From Paraspadella gotoi (lineage: Eukaryota > Chaetognatha): a stretch of DNA of 64,000 bases. Positions 33,919 through 50,936 of this stretch are shown piece by piece. Both the position numbers and the translations under genes were made by a program. The notes under the pieces were generated by a model. It was not told the DNA's origin. It did no database searches and saw only the letters and a program-made list of their open reading frames with translations. Location of the stretch: the NCBI GenBank assembly GCA_051294375.1, contig CM119268.1, forward strand, positions 14,714,210 to 14,778,209. The letters run 5' to 3'. Every line of letters starts with the position of its first letter. The stretch's first letter is position 1.

Positions 33919-36157
33919 TCCTTTTTTAAATTTTTTTCTTCCGTTGTTAGTTTCAATTTAAAAATTAGTTAAACCCTTCTAAATTTCCACCCGCCTTTTT
34001 ATATGTGAAATCTCGCCCTTAAAACTTTTAGCTTCGACCAGAGGGAGAGAGAGTGAGTGAGAGAGAGACGACGAGAGAGAGCGAGAGGTTTTCGTGATTC
34101 GGCGAAAAGGGCCTCGGTCGATTTTTAAGATAAGAGGGGCAAAACGATTTGTATGATGGGAAGCGATGGGAGTAGAAAAAGAAACGATGAGACGCGAAAA
34201 TAAAAGCGAGAAGATATTTAAATTTTAAAGCTATGAGCAGCGAACAAAAGCTATGAGAAGCGATTTGAAGTGAAGTGATGGTGAGTTAGAGATGAGCGAT
34301 TGTGAAAACATTAAATCTCGAGAAAAAAAACTTATAATCTCTTCGAAGTGACTTTCACGAGCGGACGTGAAATTCCTTGAATCCCCACTCAGCCTTCAGA
34401 CGTGAGACGATCAAAGTTATTATGAAGATTTCGCCTTCGACTTTCGACGAACTCACTTCACAATTTTCGGATGTGAAGATTTGAAAGTTCGAATGAAAAA
34501 AGTTTATACCGTGTTTCCAGTTTATAAATATAAAATAAGTAAACAAGATGTTTTTAAAAATAGGTTCACAGATTTTTGTATTGTGAACTTCAAGCCTAAC
34601 TTTACTAAACGACTTCATACGTGAACAAAAAACCGTCCAGGGACCAAGAGAGTGTGAATGCAGACTGTGAAATACGAGACAAAAACTCGTATCGATATTT
34701 CGTTGTTTTTGCCCAAATTTTCAGGGTGAAAAGCGTTTGTGAAGGACGTCGAATTTACTCGCTCGTCTCTGGGAATTTACTATTCGTCACCGTTATTTTC
34801 TTTTCGTTAAATTATGAACTCTTTTTCTTCTAAGCGCGATATCGATTTTGTCCGGTTCTCAGTTGTTCCAAGTACTTTTGATCGTCTACTATAAATATAA
34901 ATAATAATCCTGTTCGTGCTTTATTACTTTACTCACTTTTTCACCCGCATAAAATCGCCGTCATTTACTTTTTAAACTTTTTCTAGTTTTTCATTGGTTT
35001 TTACTTTTTCTCTCTTTTTTTATCTTATTAACTTTTCCTTCACTCCCTCTACCCTTATGTCTCTCCCATTCTCCCTTCCTTTCTTTCCCTAAAATTCTCC
35101 CCCCTTCCTCCCCCCATGATCACGTCCGGGACGCGTGAACGAAGCAGAAAGAATATCGCCGCCGGGGCCTCGACGCTTCTTCCCAGGGGTCACAAAATCG
35201 TGAGTGGACTGAGGAGCGAAAGCGGAAGCGGAAAGATAACGAGAGAAGAGAAGATGAGAGAGACTAAATGAGAGAGACGAGGATGACTAGAGAGAAACGA
35301 GAGAGGAGAAGGGATTACCGAGCCCTGCAGTAAGAGCGAGAGAGAGAGATGGAGAGGAGAGAGAGAGCAAAACAAATCTCCCCCCCTTCTCCCTACTATC
35401 TCGTTTCCCCAAGACGGCCTTTCCGATGCCCCCACCGACGCCTTGTCGAATCGCTGAACCCCTAATGTGATTCAGACTTTTCTGTGCGATATTCAGCCAC
35501 CCCGTCCAATAAGCCCCACCGAACTTAACTCACTCTCTCTCTTTCTCTTTCTCACCCGTCTTTCACAGACGGTCGGAGCGAGGACGCGTCTGAGACTCTC
35601 TTCTTCTCTTCAATCAGTCTGTCTCACTCTTTCACTTTTTCACTCTTTCACTTTTTCACTCTTTCAGTTTCACTCTGTTTCCCCTCACACTGTCACATTT
35701 CACATTCGTTCTTTTCTCTCATATTTTCTCGCTCTATCATATCTTGTCATATTGTCAATTGTCATTTTATACTTCTTTCATTCCCTTTCAATATAAATTT
35801 TTTTCTCTTTTTTTCTTTCACTTTACTTTTGAATTTGAGATATATTTTACAACTTTTGAACTCTAAAATAAATTTATTTAACTAAAGTCTAAACTAAACT
35901 CCTCTCCCACTTCTTCGTCGTTGCCTCTTTTCTGTTGCTCTTCTCTTATTCTCTTTTCCCTCTATCATCCACCCACTGCAGTCTCCAGTCTCCAGTCTCC
36001 ACTCGCCTCTCCCTCTCCATCCGCCTTCTCGCTCTCTTTTTTTCCCTTTCACAAAGTCACGGGGTCACCTCTCCTTCTCCTCTTTCACCTCCTCGATCTG
36101 CGGTGGTTAAAACTTTTGGATGAGAGAGAGAGAGGAGATGATCTGACTGACGAGACG

Positions 36158-36188
<31 letters not shown>

Positions 36189-37316
36189 GAGGTTCCCCGT
36201 TTCGCTCTTTAACCCCTTCCGAAGCAGATCACCCTGGCGCCGAGTCCGTTGCCCCATTTTTCCCCACCTTCCACTTTGGATCAGACCGCGCCGCCTCCTC
36301 ACCCAGCATGTCACCCGACGCTGTCACCGAAAGGCTTCGCTCGATGCCAAGGTTCACTCCCAGAGCGATCGTGTGGCGTCGTCGTCGTCGTCGTTGTCAT
36401 CGTCGCCCTCCTCAATCGGTCCGGCGCCACCTTGATCATCGGCCTCCTTTGTCAGTCACATTTTTCGATTGTTTCTAAATTAGGCAAAACGATTGAAATG
36501 CTCTTTTTTTTCCTTTTTTTTTTTAATTAGGCAAAACAATTGAAATGCTCATTACTATTGTCTCGCTTAAGTTTGTGTTAGTTGGGTTAAGTTCAAAAAG
36601 CTGCCGAAATTATTCAAGATACTTTATTCAATTGTTATGTTTGTAAAATATTTAAACCCTAAATTTTTAAATTATTATTTCTCATACGTGATAATTTCTA
36701 AATTTTACCTAATTTTAAAGGATTCCTCGATGATCAATGATTTGGACAATTTCGCAGAAAACCTAGATTTATGTAATATTAAATAGTGATAAGTCGTCAC
36801 TTTCATTGTCGTCGTCGTCTTCGTCGTCATCGTCATCAACCTCCACCTATTTGTCATCAACGGTGACGATTTTCATTAGCCTTGGTTTTTGTTGTCGGCG
36901 TCGGCGTTGCCATTGGCGACGGGGCTTCCCTCGTTGCGACTTCGATCCTGACCCCATAACCTGAATCCGTCAGATTCAGAGTCGAAAATCGGGGAATCGA
37001 CAGATAGCGAAGGTCCATGGGGTTGGGGTCTGGAGGGGGCTCGAGAAGTGGGGGTTCTGGTTCGGGGGAAGGATGCCGAGGTAGTGGCGCAAGCTTGAAG
37101 ACTCGTGGTTTTTGTTTTTTTTTACAAAAAAATTCATAAAGAACGTCAGAGAAAAAGAATTGAGAGAAGCGAGCAGAAAGAAAGCAAGAGTGAAGGCAAA
37201 GTGATTGGAGTGAGAGAAAGAGATTGAGACAAAAAGAGAATGAGAGAGAGGCAGGGAGAGAGAGGGACAGAGAGGTTATCTTCAGGCCGGATGAGAGTCT
37301 AGACTCGAGGATAAAG

Positions 37317-37341
37317 NNNNNNNNNNNNNNNNNNNNNNNNN
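37317..37341. other. Assembly gap, 25 N at palindrome edge
   Basis: The next base, 37342, is the first base that pairs with the right palindrome arm (last paired base about 50269). An inverted-repeat boundary coinciding exactly with a gap points to a join made during assembly. Confidence 0.95.
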
Positions 37342-39526
37342 CAGGACGTACGTGAGGAGGAGGGGAGGAGGGAGAGGAGGCCGGAAGGAGGAAGAGGAAG
37401 AAAGAAGAACGAAGGGGAGTCGTCGAACACGAATGGGCGTCTGGGAGGGCGAGAAGAGTGGGAGAGGAGAAGAGCGATCAAGGAGTTAAACGGAGGAAGA
37501 TAACGAGGAAAGCGGAAGGAAAGGAAAGGAGAAATTTAGTGTCGAAAAAAGGAAAGGAAGAGGGGAAAAAAAAAGGAAAGTAGAAGGATAAGAGATATAA
37601 AAAGAGATAATAAAGTAAGCAGAATCGTGTGACGGGAAATGTGAAGAAAACGTAACGAAGGGAGAAAACGAAAGCAAAAGAGAGAAACGAAAAGTTGGCT
37701 GGATTTTTAAGGGGGGGCACGCGCCAGACGCAGAAGGAAAAAAAGGGAATGGACGATTTCAGAGAGGGAGGAATGAGAGAGGAGAAGACGAAGAAGAGGG
37801 AAAGCTAGGAAAGAGGAGGAGGGAAAAAAAAAAAGGGATCAGGGGGGCCCCCCCCCGGGCCCCCGAAATGCGCCCGTGACGGCAGACCCGGAAGCGAGGG
37901 AGGCGCTCCGGTTTTTAGTCGTCGGAACTCCGAAAACCTCGTACCGTTCGGAGAGAGGAACTATTCGTCCTACGATCACCAGATTCCCCCTTCGGTCCCT
38001 ACCGGGCGCGTTTAATAGCGGAGTATACGGAGCGAGCTGAAATGGGGCACGCGCGCCGGCCGAGCGAGAGAGAAGAGGCAAGAAAGAGGAAAGCCATGCC
38101 CGTTCGCTCCTTCTAAACGCTTTCGCTTTCTCTTTCACATATATATCACTTTCGCTTTCAATGTTTTTGCTTTGGATAGTTTATATTCTCTCTTTTCTCT
38201 TTCCTCTTTTCTACCTTTTACTTTCTCGCGTGTTTTAGTCTTTTAAAAGCTCATCCGCGAATTATGATGATTACTCTCTATTTGAGCTTTTTATGCTTCT
38301 TTTTTTATTACTCATTCATTCATTTTTTATCTTTCCTTTCCACTTATTTTTCTTTTTCTTCTTTCTCATATTTCTAGTGGTTTAGTTCTATTATATATTT
38401 ATTTATCTTTCATCTCTTTCACTTTCACGATCATACTCTTCCTTTCCTTCCTATTCTTTCTCGGCCGAGACCATTCGACGCCGACGCGACGCCGAGCGAT
38501 CGCACGAGGCCGCCTTTAGCCCTTAGACGCTTTCCGCTACAGACTTACCCCCCCTTTTCTCCTCCTTTCGCCCAGCCGCGCCGGTTCGCTCTCCGGCTCT
38601 CTTCCTCTCCTCGCTCTCGCTCTCGTCTCGGCTCCTCTCTCGCGGAGCCGCGGGGCCTAAAACACAATAGACGGCCCCGCGTCGCCCGACGAACGCCACG
38701 GCACCCGACAGGCGAGACGTGGGGGGTGGGGAGTGAAAGGGTGAGATGGGGAAGATGAGATGGAGGAGGTCCGCAGCAACGCGGGCGGCGAAGACCAAGG
38801 CTTTCATGGCGAGAAAAGGGACTTGGGTAAGAAAAGGAAGGGGGTAAGGGTTCACGACGGGGTCGACGTGCAGGATGTTGGAAACTAAGCTTTGGCGAAG
38901 GAAGGCGGAAAGAGCAACGACTGAATCTAAAAGCAAGCAAACTGAACCGAGGTCTTAGGCAAGCAAAACCGAGCTGAGACACAAACAAAAACGGCTAGAA
39001 CGTGGCAAAGAGGGTAAGTAAAAACTAATCTTGAGGATGGGTATATCCAAGCACGGCAAAGAAGCGAAACGGAAGCTTGTGAAAATAACATCATGTAGTG
39101 TTGCACAATGAGCAACTCTCGTCTTCTCTGGTGGAGTAGATATCGACGAATCGTCTGATTCTTTTGTTCAAATAGATTTCGTTTCTCTTTTGACTTAACT
39201 AATAACATTGGATTTTAAAATCATCTGATCTATTTATCAATTATTTATTAATCTATCTACCCATCTCCTTTCAAGTCCATTTGTCTATATCGCTATCTAT
39301 CTCTATTTATTTCTCTTTCTTTCCCCGCTTTCCTCTCTCCTCTCTTTCCCTCCATCCCTCCTGCCCTCCCTGTCTCTGTCTCAGTCGTTCTCGAATTTTC
39401 TTTTCCGCTCTTCGTCGCCTTCAGGGTCACAAGAGTCGGCGTCGGCCGCCCGAATTGGTTTGACAACAATTTTTTTTCCTTTTCTTTTCTTTTTTGCTCT
39501 TTTCTACTTTCTATTTTCTTCTTCTC

Positions 39527-39533
39527 TTCTTCT

Positions 39534-39565
<32 letters not shown>

Positions 39566-39590
39566 TTCTTCTTCTTCTTCTTCTTCCTTC
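39527..39590. repeat. (TTC)n microsatellite, mirrored at 48056-48120
   Basis: TTC array in the left arm whose reverse complement, (GAA)n, lies at the matching place in the right arm. Confidence 0.9.
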
Positions 39591-40151
39591 TTTTCTCATT
39601 CTTTTTCAATTTTTTCCTTTCAATGTGCAAAGCGCTTTTTTCGTCTCTTTCTTCATCTTCTTTTCAATTCATTATAGTATACTTTAATAAACTTTAATTT
39701 CTTCTTTTCTTTTTTGTTCCACCAGTTTGTTTTGCTTCTCTCGCTCCCTTTTCCCCTTTCTCTTTTTCCTGATAAGACTAAGCCGCGTTGTCGCCGAGAA
39801 TTTTTTCCTTTTTCCCTATTACTTCTTCCATCACCGGCGGTCCGCTAATAGCTAGTCTCTCGGTCCCAGTTAATACAAATTATCTTTTTTCTTAACCGAG
39901 AGAATTTTCGCCGATTTTTGGTTAATCCCCACTATGTATCAAGTAAAAGCCAAATAAGCGGCAAGCTCCTGACTAACGTCATGAATTGCCCACGGAAAGT
40001 TTCGGGAGAATAACGACAAACAACACCATCTGGAAAAAATTCTCATAAACTACGAACCTTTACCCTTGAGAAGGATCGTACACCTGCGGGCCGATTTTGG
40101 CATTTTTTTTTAGTAAATTAATCTTTTAAGTTTAAAGTAATCAAAGCAACG

Positions 40152-42866
40152 ATGAGAGAAAAGTGTCTTTCTTCTTCGGCTTCAGGAACCTTGGGGTCAA
40201 AGCGCGTGCGTATCAGGTTGAGCCCGAGCCCGTGACAAATTCGTTGTTGTTTGTTTGAACGAACGAGCTAAGATTTGTGACAATAAATTTTAAGTTTAAA
40301 AGTTGGAGTTAAGGAGACGAAAAGTAATACTCTTTAAAAAACTTAAGGGGAAAAACCGTTGAGAGATCGTTTTTCTGCTCACACAGAAATCGGGAACGCG
40401 TGCTGGGAAATTGTAAAACTGCCTTGGAAGGCACGGGATTCAACCCGATGGAACAGGTTCGTTTGTTTGGTTCCCCTCCCAGCGATGATATCAATGATTA
40501 ATTAATCATTTGTCTTTGTTGTTGTTTGAATTCTTTTTTTCTTTTAAAATAATTCTTAAAAGTTTTATCTTTTCCCCACTCACCAGATGCCGTCGGAACA
40601 AGAACCGATGCGGGCGGCGGAGAAACGACTCCCTTCACCACTGTTCTTCCAGGCTGAGACAGGTGCGGTGAATGGAGATGACGGTTAAGGGGACCTGTGC
40701 TCCTTGCGAATGTTCTTAACTGAAGCTTCCGGTTCAGGCCGCGGGTAAAGCATAGCACGTCCCCCGTCGCTGCGGATCAATGGATGGACCTTGAGTGCCA
40801 CGGTCGTGGACGAGGTGAGGACCGGACTTAACCGTCCACTCTTGCCAGAACACCGAGCAAGCTCATCACCGGCAAGGAGGGACGCTGCCGAACAATTACG
40901 CAGGTTTTTTAACTGGGAGAAGAATGACGACGACGACGATGAACGTCTTGGAGCAATTTGATTGCGTGGTTAGCTTTTCAGGAGGTCAGCTACCGCACCA
41001 TTGGAAAAGGAGATGCATCGATTTGGTTTCCTCGATGCGAGTCAGAAAACACTCTGCGGATAAAATGCACCGGCCTTCAAAAAGGTGACGATTGGCTGGA
41101 ACCCTCAATTCGACCTCATTTCCCCAGTTCATTTTTTCCAATGCTTCAATCCCTCTTCTTCAGGCTTCCTCAGTCTTCCAGCTGCGTTTGGGCGGTGGCA
41201 CCGGAAGCGGCTTCAACCGCTCTCTCCTCATGGAGAGACCTTTCCCGCGTCGATACGGCAAAAAAATCCAAGCTGGAATTCTCGGTCTATCCTTGGTACC
41301 GCGCAAGGTCGGTAGATGAGCGACGCTGCTTGGCCAGATCCGGCACATTGTCCCCGGGATACTATACCTTCAATGCAAACTCTGAACGATCTATTCCGCA
41401 GAATCTCCACCCACCGACGGTTGTTGGAGCCGTACAATAGTCTGTTTTGGTTGACTTTTGCATCACACGGTCTTCTGACTATGAGCGCTGGACAACACAC
41501 TACGGACTGCGCCCTTCATGGTCGACATGAAACGAGGCCGCTTTACGGATGTGTGCAGGTCCCGAACAGAAGGGGGGAGAATACAATGAAGAGAGCGGAA
41601 GTATCGGGGGGGAAAATAATTGATTGATTGACCGATTGTTATTTTTAAACTGCTTATATTATTACAAAGGCGAAAGTTGGACATGAAGCGTACCCGACTT
41701 ACACCACCAAACTTGAAATAGGCTCTTAGCGTCAAGGTCGTGAGGTCCTCGCTGACGGCGTCTCTCAGATTCGATCGTCCACGGCCTGGGCGCTCAACGG
41801 TCAGACTTTGCCGAGTTCGCCAGACGAATTTGGTGAGGGTTCGAGCATCTAATTGACTCTGGAGAACGAGAATAAAACTTCATTTTTTTCTCTCACCCCT
41901 TAAAAACATCTAGGTTTGCCTTAAAACCCCCCCCCCCCTTCGCATCCATCATTTCCTCTCGGGCGAACCCCCGACTATCCGCAGCCCGCGGTGATTTCCG
42001 GATTTCCGCGGAGAAAAGCTTAATACGAGGGCAGCTGACCGTCGCGGAAATCACCAATGCTTGTTTGAGCCGGCCCAATGCAGGTTTTGGAATAAGTGAG
42101 AGTTTGGTTTCATGAATCGAATCAAGCTTTCTTAACTGCCTCGAGTTTGAATCAGATGGTCAAGTGCGGACAACCTCGTCAACGGAAAATAATGGCCTGT
42201 TGGTGTCTGTTGTAACCGAGCGGAGACGTGGTTCCCAAAGACCGTTAACGGGCCGCCATCGCCACAGCCAATGCAAGACCAAGCGGACGATCAATTCGTC
42301 GATTTGGTGTCGCAACCGGTTTCAAGGTAGATACTTTCTTTTTCTATCGGGATGCCTATTTAATTATTGAAATGAGCGAAAAGAATTAACTTTAGAATTG
42401 GGGCGTCGCCAGGGTTGGAATGTTCAACTACCCAGCAGCACCACTGTGGTGCCGGGCGGAGACTTGGCCAAAGTCCAAACGCGCCGTCTGCATTGTTGAA
42501 ACGAACACCACCGCGCCATCGCCGAATGCTTGGGCCAAGGCTCAACCACAAGTTCCGATCTGATGTACGCCAAGAGAGCCCTTTGTTCACAGTGGTAAGT
42601 ATCGAGAAGAGAGAGAGGAGAGAGAGAAGAGAGAGGAGAGAGAGAAAGAGAGGAGGTGTAGAGAGAGAGAGAGAGAAGACTACGAGTTCTTATTTTCCTC
42701 AACTTCACATGGTAGGTCGGTAGGGATGGAGGAGGGGTGAGAGTTTCTCCGGAGGCGGAGAGAAGATTTGGCTGCGTTGGAGAAAGACTACGAAGGAAGT
42801 TTGGGAATGGACTGCGGTGGAGGCGGAGCGGAGAGAAAGGAAGGAGGAGGAGTGAAGGGAGTGAGG
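40152..42866 (+). pseudogene. TUBA: Alpha-tubulin, error-laden copy (left arm)
   Basis: The order of alpha-tubulin pieces is complete. It runs from an ATGAGAGA start (MREC-type, alpha not beta) through the exon with [12 protein letters not shown] sequence, the K40-loop exon, the GGGTGSG nucleotide-binding loop region, the mid-domain and the C-terminal LAALEKDY exon near 42740-42866. No exon reads open for long, because extra single bases shift the frame every few codons. Where the same exon is clean in the right arm (44.39-45.47 kb), the difference is nearly always an added base here. That pattern is typical of raw long-read error rather than neutral decay, which would show many substitutions. 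I therefore call it a damaged representation of a functional gene. Confidence 0.8.
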
Positions 42867-43265
42867 AGGGGATGAAAAAAGGGGAGGAAGGAGTGAAGAG
42901 GAAGAGAAAAAAGAAGAGTGAAAGACAAGAAAAGGGACACGAAAAAAAGAAAAAAAAGTCTCCATTAGTAACCTACCCGGTGATTATAAAAATATAATTA
43001 TTATTAAAATTAGTAGGCAAGATGAAAAATTATCATTTTAAAAAAAAATATAATTTTGTAAATCTGTAAGAAGTAAAAGCCACATCCAGAATAAATTGTT
43101 ATTATATTTTATGAGCGTCTTGAAGTTTTGAAATTTTTAGACGAAATTGTTTTGAGTGTTAGAACTTCGACGAAACGAATTGACTATTTCAGCGCAAAAC
43201 TTTGGCAAACAATGTTTTGGACGAGTGAAATATAAAAGAGGGAGAATGGAGAAAATAAACGAGAG

Positions 43266-43513
43266 TAACAGGAAGCGAGACAGAGCGAGAGGGAGGAGAG
43301 AGGGAGAAGAGAGAGAGAGAAAGAGGAGGGGAGAGAGAGAGAGGAGAGTAGAAGAGAAGAGAGAAAGAGAAGAGAGAACGAGAGGAGAGGGAGAGAGAGA
43401 GAGAGAGAGAGAGAAGAGAGGATCAGCGCAAGGGAGAAAGGCGAAAAGTGGAGAGAAATGGAAAGGATCGGATTTTTTTCGATTTGAGTTCTTCGGCGAA
43501 TCTTTATCTCTCT
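43266..43513. other. Palindrome centre (spacer), GA-rich
   Basis: About 250 bp between the arms, largely (GA)n with a short unique stretch at 43430-43500. It has no match to itself in reverse. Confidence 0.6.
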
Positions 43514-43869
43514 CTCTCGTTTTTTCTCCATTCTCCCTCTTTATATTTCACTCGTCCAAACATTTTGCCGAAAGTTTTGCGGAAAATAGTCAATTCGTTC
43601 GTACGAAGTTTCTAACACTCAAACATTTCGTCTAAAAATCAAAACTTCAGACGCTATAAATAATAACATTTATTCTGAGTTACTTCTACAGATTTTACAA
43701 TTTTTAAATGATAATTTTCATTCTGCTACTAATAATAATAATTATATTTTATAATCACGGTAGTTACTAATGGAGACTTTTTTTTCTTTTTTTCGTGTCC
43801 CTTTTCTTGTCTTTCACTCTTCTTTTTTCTCTTCCTCTTCACTCCTTCCTCCCCTTTTTTCATCCCCTC

Positions 43870-44331
<462 letters not shown>

Positions 44332-44388
44332 TTAAAGTTAATTCTTTCGCTCATTTCAATAATTAATACTCGAGGAAAGAAGATCTAC

Positions 44389-47538
<3,150 letters not shown>

Positions 47539-48055
47539 CGTGCTTTGATTACTTTAAACTAAAGATTTAATTTCTTACTAAAAAAATGCACGCAAAGTCA
47601 GCTGTACGATCCTTCTCAAGAGGTAAAGGTTCGTAGTTATGATGATTTTTTCCATGATTTTGGTTTTCGTTATCTTTCCGAAAGTTTCGTGGGCAATTCA
47701 TGACGTTAGTCAGAGTTCCTATTTTTGCTTTTACTTGATACATAGTGGGGATTAAAAAAAATCGGGAAATTCTTCGGTGTAGAAGAAAAGATATATTGTT
47801 AACTGGGAGGAGATGTATAGTAGGGTGATAGAAGTATGAAGAAAAGGGAAAAATCTCGGCGACAGACCGCGGTAGTCTATCAGGAAAGAGAAAGGAAAAG
47901 GAGCGGAGAGAGAAGAAAAACAAATGTGGAACGAAAAAAAGAAAAGAAGAAATTTAAAGTATTAAAGTATACTATAATGAATGAAAAGAAGATGAAGAAA
48001 GAGACGAAAAAAGCGCTTTGCACATTGAAAGAAAAAATGAAAAGAGAGAATGAGA

Positions 48056-48120
48056 AAGAAGAAGAAGAAGAAGAAGAAGAAGAAGAAGAAGAAGAAGAAG
48101 AAGAAGAAGAAGAAGAAAGA
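48056..48120. repeat. (GAA)n microsatellite, mirror of 39527-39590
   Basis: GAA array at the position predicted by the palindrome. Confidence 0.9.
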
Positions 48121-48509
48121 AGAAGAGAGAAGAAGAAAATAGAAAGTAGAAAAGAGAAAAAAGAAAAGAAAAGAAAAAAAATGTTGTCAAACAATTCGGG
48201 GGCGACGCCGACTCTGTGACCCTGAAGGCGACGAAGAAGGAACGGAAAGAGAAAATTCGAGAGACGACTGAGACAGAGACAGGGAAAGGGAGGGAGGAGG
48301 GAGAGAGAGAGAACAAGGGGGGAAGAGAAAGAGAAATAAATAGAGATAGATAGCGATATAGACTGATAAGAGGACTTGAAAGGAGATGGGTAGATAGATT
48401 AATAAATAATTGATAAATAGATCAGAATGATTTAAAAAATCCAATGTTATTAGTTAAGTCAAAAAGAGAACAAACGAAAATCTTCATTTAGAACAAAAGA
48501 ACTCAAACG

Positions 48510-48534
48510 NNNNNNNNNNNNNNNNNNNNNNNNN
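48510..48534. other. Assembly gap, 25 N, apparently false
   Basis: The sequence on both sides is continuous in the left arm around 39150-39170 with little or nothing missing, so the gap size is a placeholder. Confidence 0.9.
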
Positions 48535-50845
48535 CGATTCGTCGATATCTACTCACCAGAGAAGACGAGGAGTTGCTCATTGTGCTAACTTATTCACTTT
48601 TTTTGAGAGTGTTATTTTTCACAGTTCCGTTTCGCTTCTTTGCCGTTGCTTGGATATTTTCTTTTTCACCTCAGATTAGTTTTACTTACCCTCCTTTGCC
48701 ACGTCTAGGCCGTTTTGTTTGTCTCAGCTCGGTTTGCTTGCTTAAGACTCGGTTCAGTTTGCTTGCTTAGATTCAGCTTGGTTGTCTTTCTTCGCCTCCT
48801 TCGCCAAGGCTTAGTTTCCAACATCCTGCACGTCGACCCCGTCGGACCCTTACCCCTCTTCTCTTTTCTTACCCAAGTCCTTTTCTCGCCCATGAAAGCC
48901 TTGGCTTTGCCCGCCCGCGTTGGCTGCGGACCTCCTCCATTCCACTTCCCCATCTCACCCTTTCACTCCCCCCCCCCACGTCTCGCCTGTCCGGGTGCCG
49001 TGGCGCTCGTCGCGACGCGGGGCCCATGGTTTGGCCCCGCGGCGCGCGAGAGAGAGCGAGAGAGAGCGAGAGCGAGAGAGAGAGAGCGAGAGCGAACCGG
49101 CGGGCGGGCGAAAGGAGAAAGGGGGGTAAGTCGGGGGGAGCGAAAGCGGGCGGAAAGGCGGCCGGCGTCGGTCGGCGTCGGTCGGCGTCGAATGGCGCCG
49201 AGAAAGAAAGGAAGAAAGGAAGAGAGAGTGAAAGTGAAAGAGATTGAAAGAGAAAGGGAAAGGGAAGAGTGTTGAAGAACGAAAACCACTAGATGATATG
49301 TATGAGAAAGAAGAAAAGAAAAATATAGTGAAAGGGAAAGATAAAAATGTAATGAATAGAGTAAAAAAGAAGAAAAAGAAGAAAAAGACTAAAACACGGA
49401 GAAAGTAAAAGGGGGAGAAAAGAGAAAGAGAAAAGAGAGAGGTAGAAAAAAGCAAAGCAAAAACATTGAAAGCGAAAGGAGAAAGTGAAAGAGAAAGCGA
49501 AAGCGTTTAGAGGAGCGAACGGGCATGGCTTTCCTCTTTCTCTGCCTCTCTCTCTCGCTCGGCCGGCGCGCGTGTCCCCATTTCAGTCTTCGCTCCGTGA
49601 TACTTCCGCCTAATTAAACGCGGTAGGGACCGAATCCGGGGGGAATCCGTAACGAATAGTTCCTCTCTCCGAACGTTACGAGGTTCGGAGTCGACGACTG
49701 AAAACGTCGGGAGCGCCTCCCTCCGCTTCCGGGTCTGCCGTCACGGCCATCGCCGCCTGATCCTTTTTTTTTCCTCCTCCTCTTTCCTCAGCTTCCTCCT
49801 CTTCGTCTTCCTCCTCTTCTCATTCCTCCCTCTCTGAAATCGTCCTCCCTTTTTTTTCCTTCTGCGTCTGGCGCGTTTTCGTTCTTTTTTTTTCCTCCCT
49901 TTTAAAAATCAGCAACTTTCGTTTCTCTTCTTTTGCTTTCGTTTTCTCCCTTCGGTTACGTTTTCTCTACATTTTCCCGTCACACGATTTTCTACTTACT
50001 TTATTATCTCTTTTAATCTCTTTCCTTCTCTTTCCTTTTTTTTTCCCCTCTTCCTTTCCTTTTTTCGACACTAAATTTCCTCCTTTCCTTTCCTCCGCTT
50101 CCTCGTTATCTTCCTCCGTTTAACTCCTTATCGCTCTCTCCCTCTCCTCGACCTCTCTCGCCCTCCCAGACGCCCATTCGTCGTCGACGACTTCCCCTCG
50201 TCTTCTTCTTCCTCCTCCTCCTCCTCCTCCTCCTCCTCCTCCTCCCCTCCTTCCTCACGTGACGTCCTGCCTCGGCGTCAAACCCATCATCCGGAGGCGA
50301 CAGGCGGAAGACGACGAGAAGGAAATGATGGCGGAGATGAAGGGGGAGGGAGGGGGGGGTGAGAGAGAGGGAGAGAGGGAGACGGAACACCCGAAGTGTT
50401 GAGAAAGAGAGCTAGAGGATATAGAGATGGAAGAGAAAGAAAGGAAGAGGTTGTGATAGCTCGGGATTCTCTGAAGCTAGAAGGAAAAAAAATATAAAAT
50501 TGAAAAGAAGCCCGGGGAAGGAAGAAACTGGATTGGGAAGAGATGAAGAAAAATAAAAAGGTAGGTTAAAATTAGGGTCGAAGTCGAGAAAAATAGGAGG
50601 AGTTATTAGATATCTAATTTTAACTCCCAAAAATCTGAAAAAACTCGGCATTCATTTTTTTTTCTTTCGAAAGTGTGAGCTACAAAAGAAAATGAAAAGA
50701 AATGACCTTAAAAATAATGCGTTTTAAATATTTAAATCTCGTTGGGAGAGAAAAAGCGGAAAAAAAAAAAGGGGAGAACGCAAATTAACGAAGCGCGCGA
50801 AAATTAAAGCACAGGAGTAAAAAGGAGAAGGAGTGAGAAAGAGAG

Positions 50846-50847
<2 letters not shown>

Positions 50848-50883
<36 letters not shown>

Positions 50884-50884
50884 T

Positions 50885-50932
<48 letters not shown>
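50848..50932. repeat. (GA)n microsatellite
   Basis: Interrupted GA tract. Confidence 0.9.

Positions 50933-50936
<4 letters not shown>

Larger units (their letters stand above)
28012..37316. other. Low-complexity desert, no gene supported
   Basis: Alternating polypurine and polypyrimidine tracts, GA/CT arrays (29163-29255, 29428-29500, 30519-30595, 30875-30920, 31618-31684), a GGC cluster at 31075-31110, a 25-N gap at 32924 and AT-rich stretches. No domain is recognisable in any frame. Confidence 0.5.
37342..43265 (+). repeat. Left arm of 12.9-kb imperfect palindrome
   Basis: The reverse complement of this arm matches 43514-50269. Examples: 37342-37500 pairs with 50110-50269, 38660-38890 with about 48810-49030, 39960-40270 with about 47470-47750, and 42460-42963 with about 43773-44280 almost perfectly. 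Differences are mostly small indels. The arm carries alpha-tubulin on the + strand. Confidence 0.85.

Noticed and set aside
36249-36530. Frame with a Val-rich hydrophobic stretch like a membrane helix
   Set aside because: The Val run is translated from a (GTC)n repeat and another frame gives Arg-rich sequence.
42740-42970. Unusual Gly/Lys-rich C-terminal tail of alpha-tubulin
   Set aside because: The frame here is already corrupted by inserted bases, so the apparent lack of an acidic EEY-type tail cannot be trusted.
47836-48219. Lys/Glu-rich 127-codon frame
   Set aside because: Covers the (GAA)n array; mirrored in the left arm as a Phe/Leu frame.
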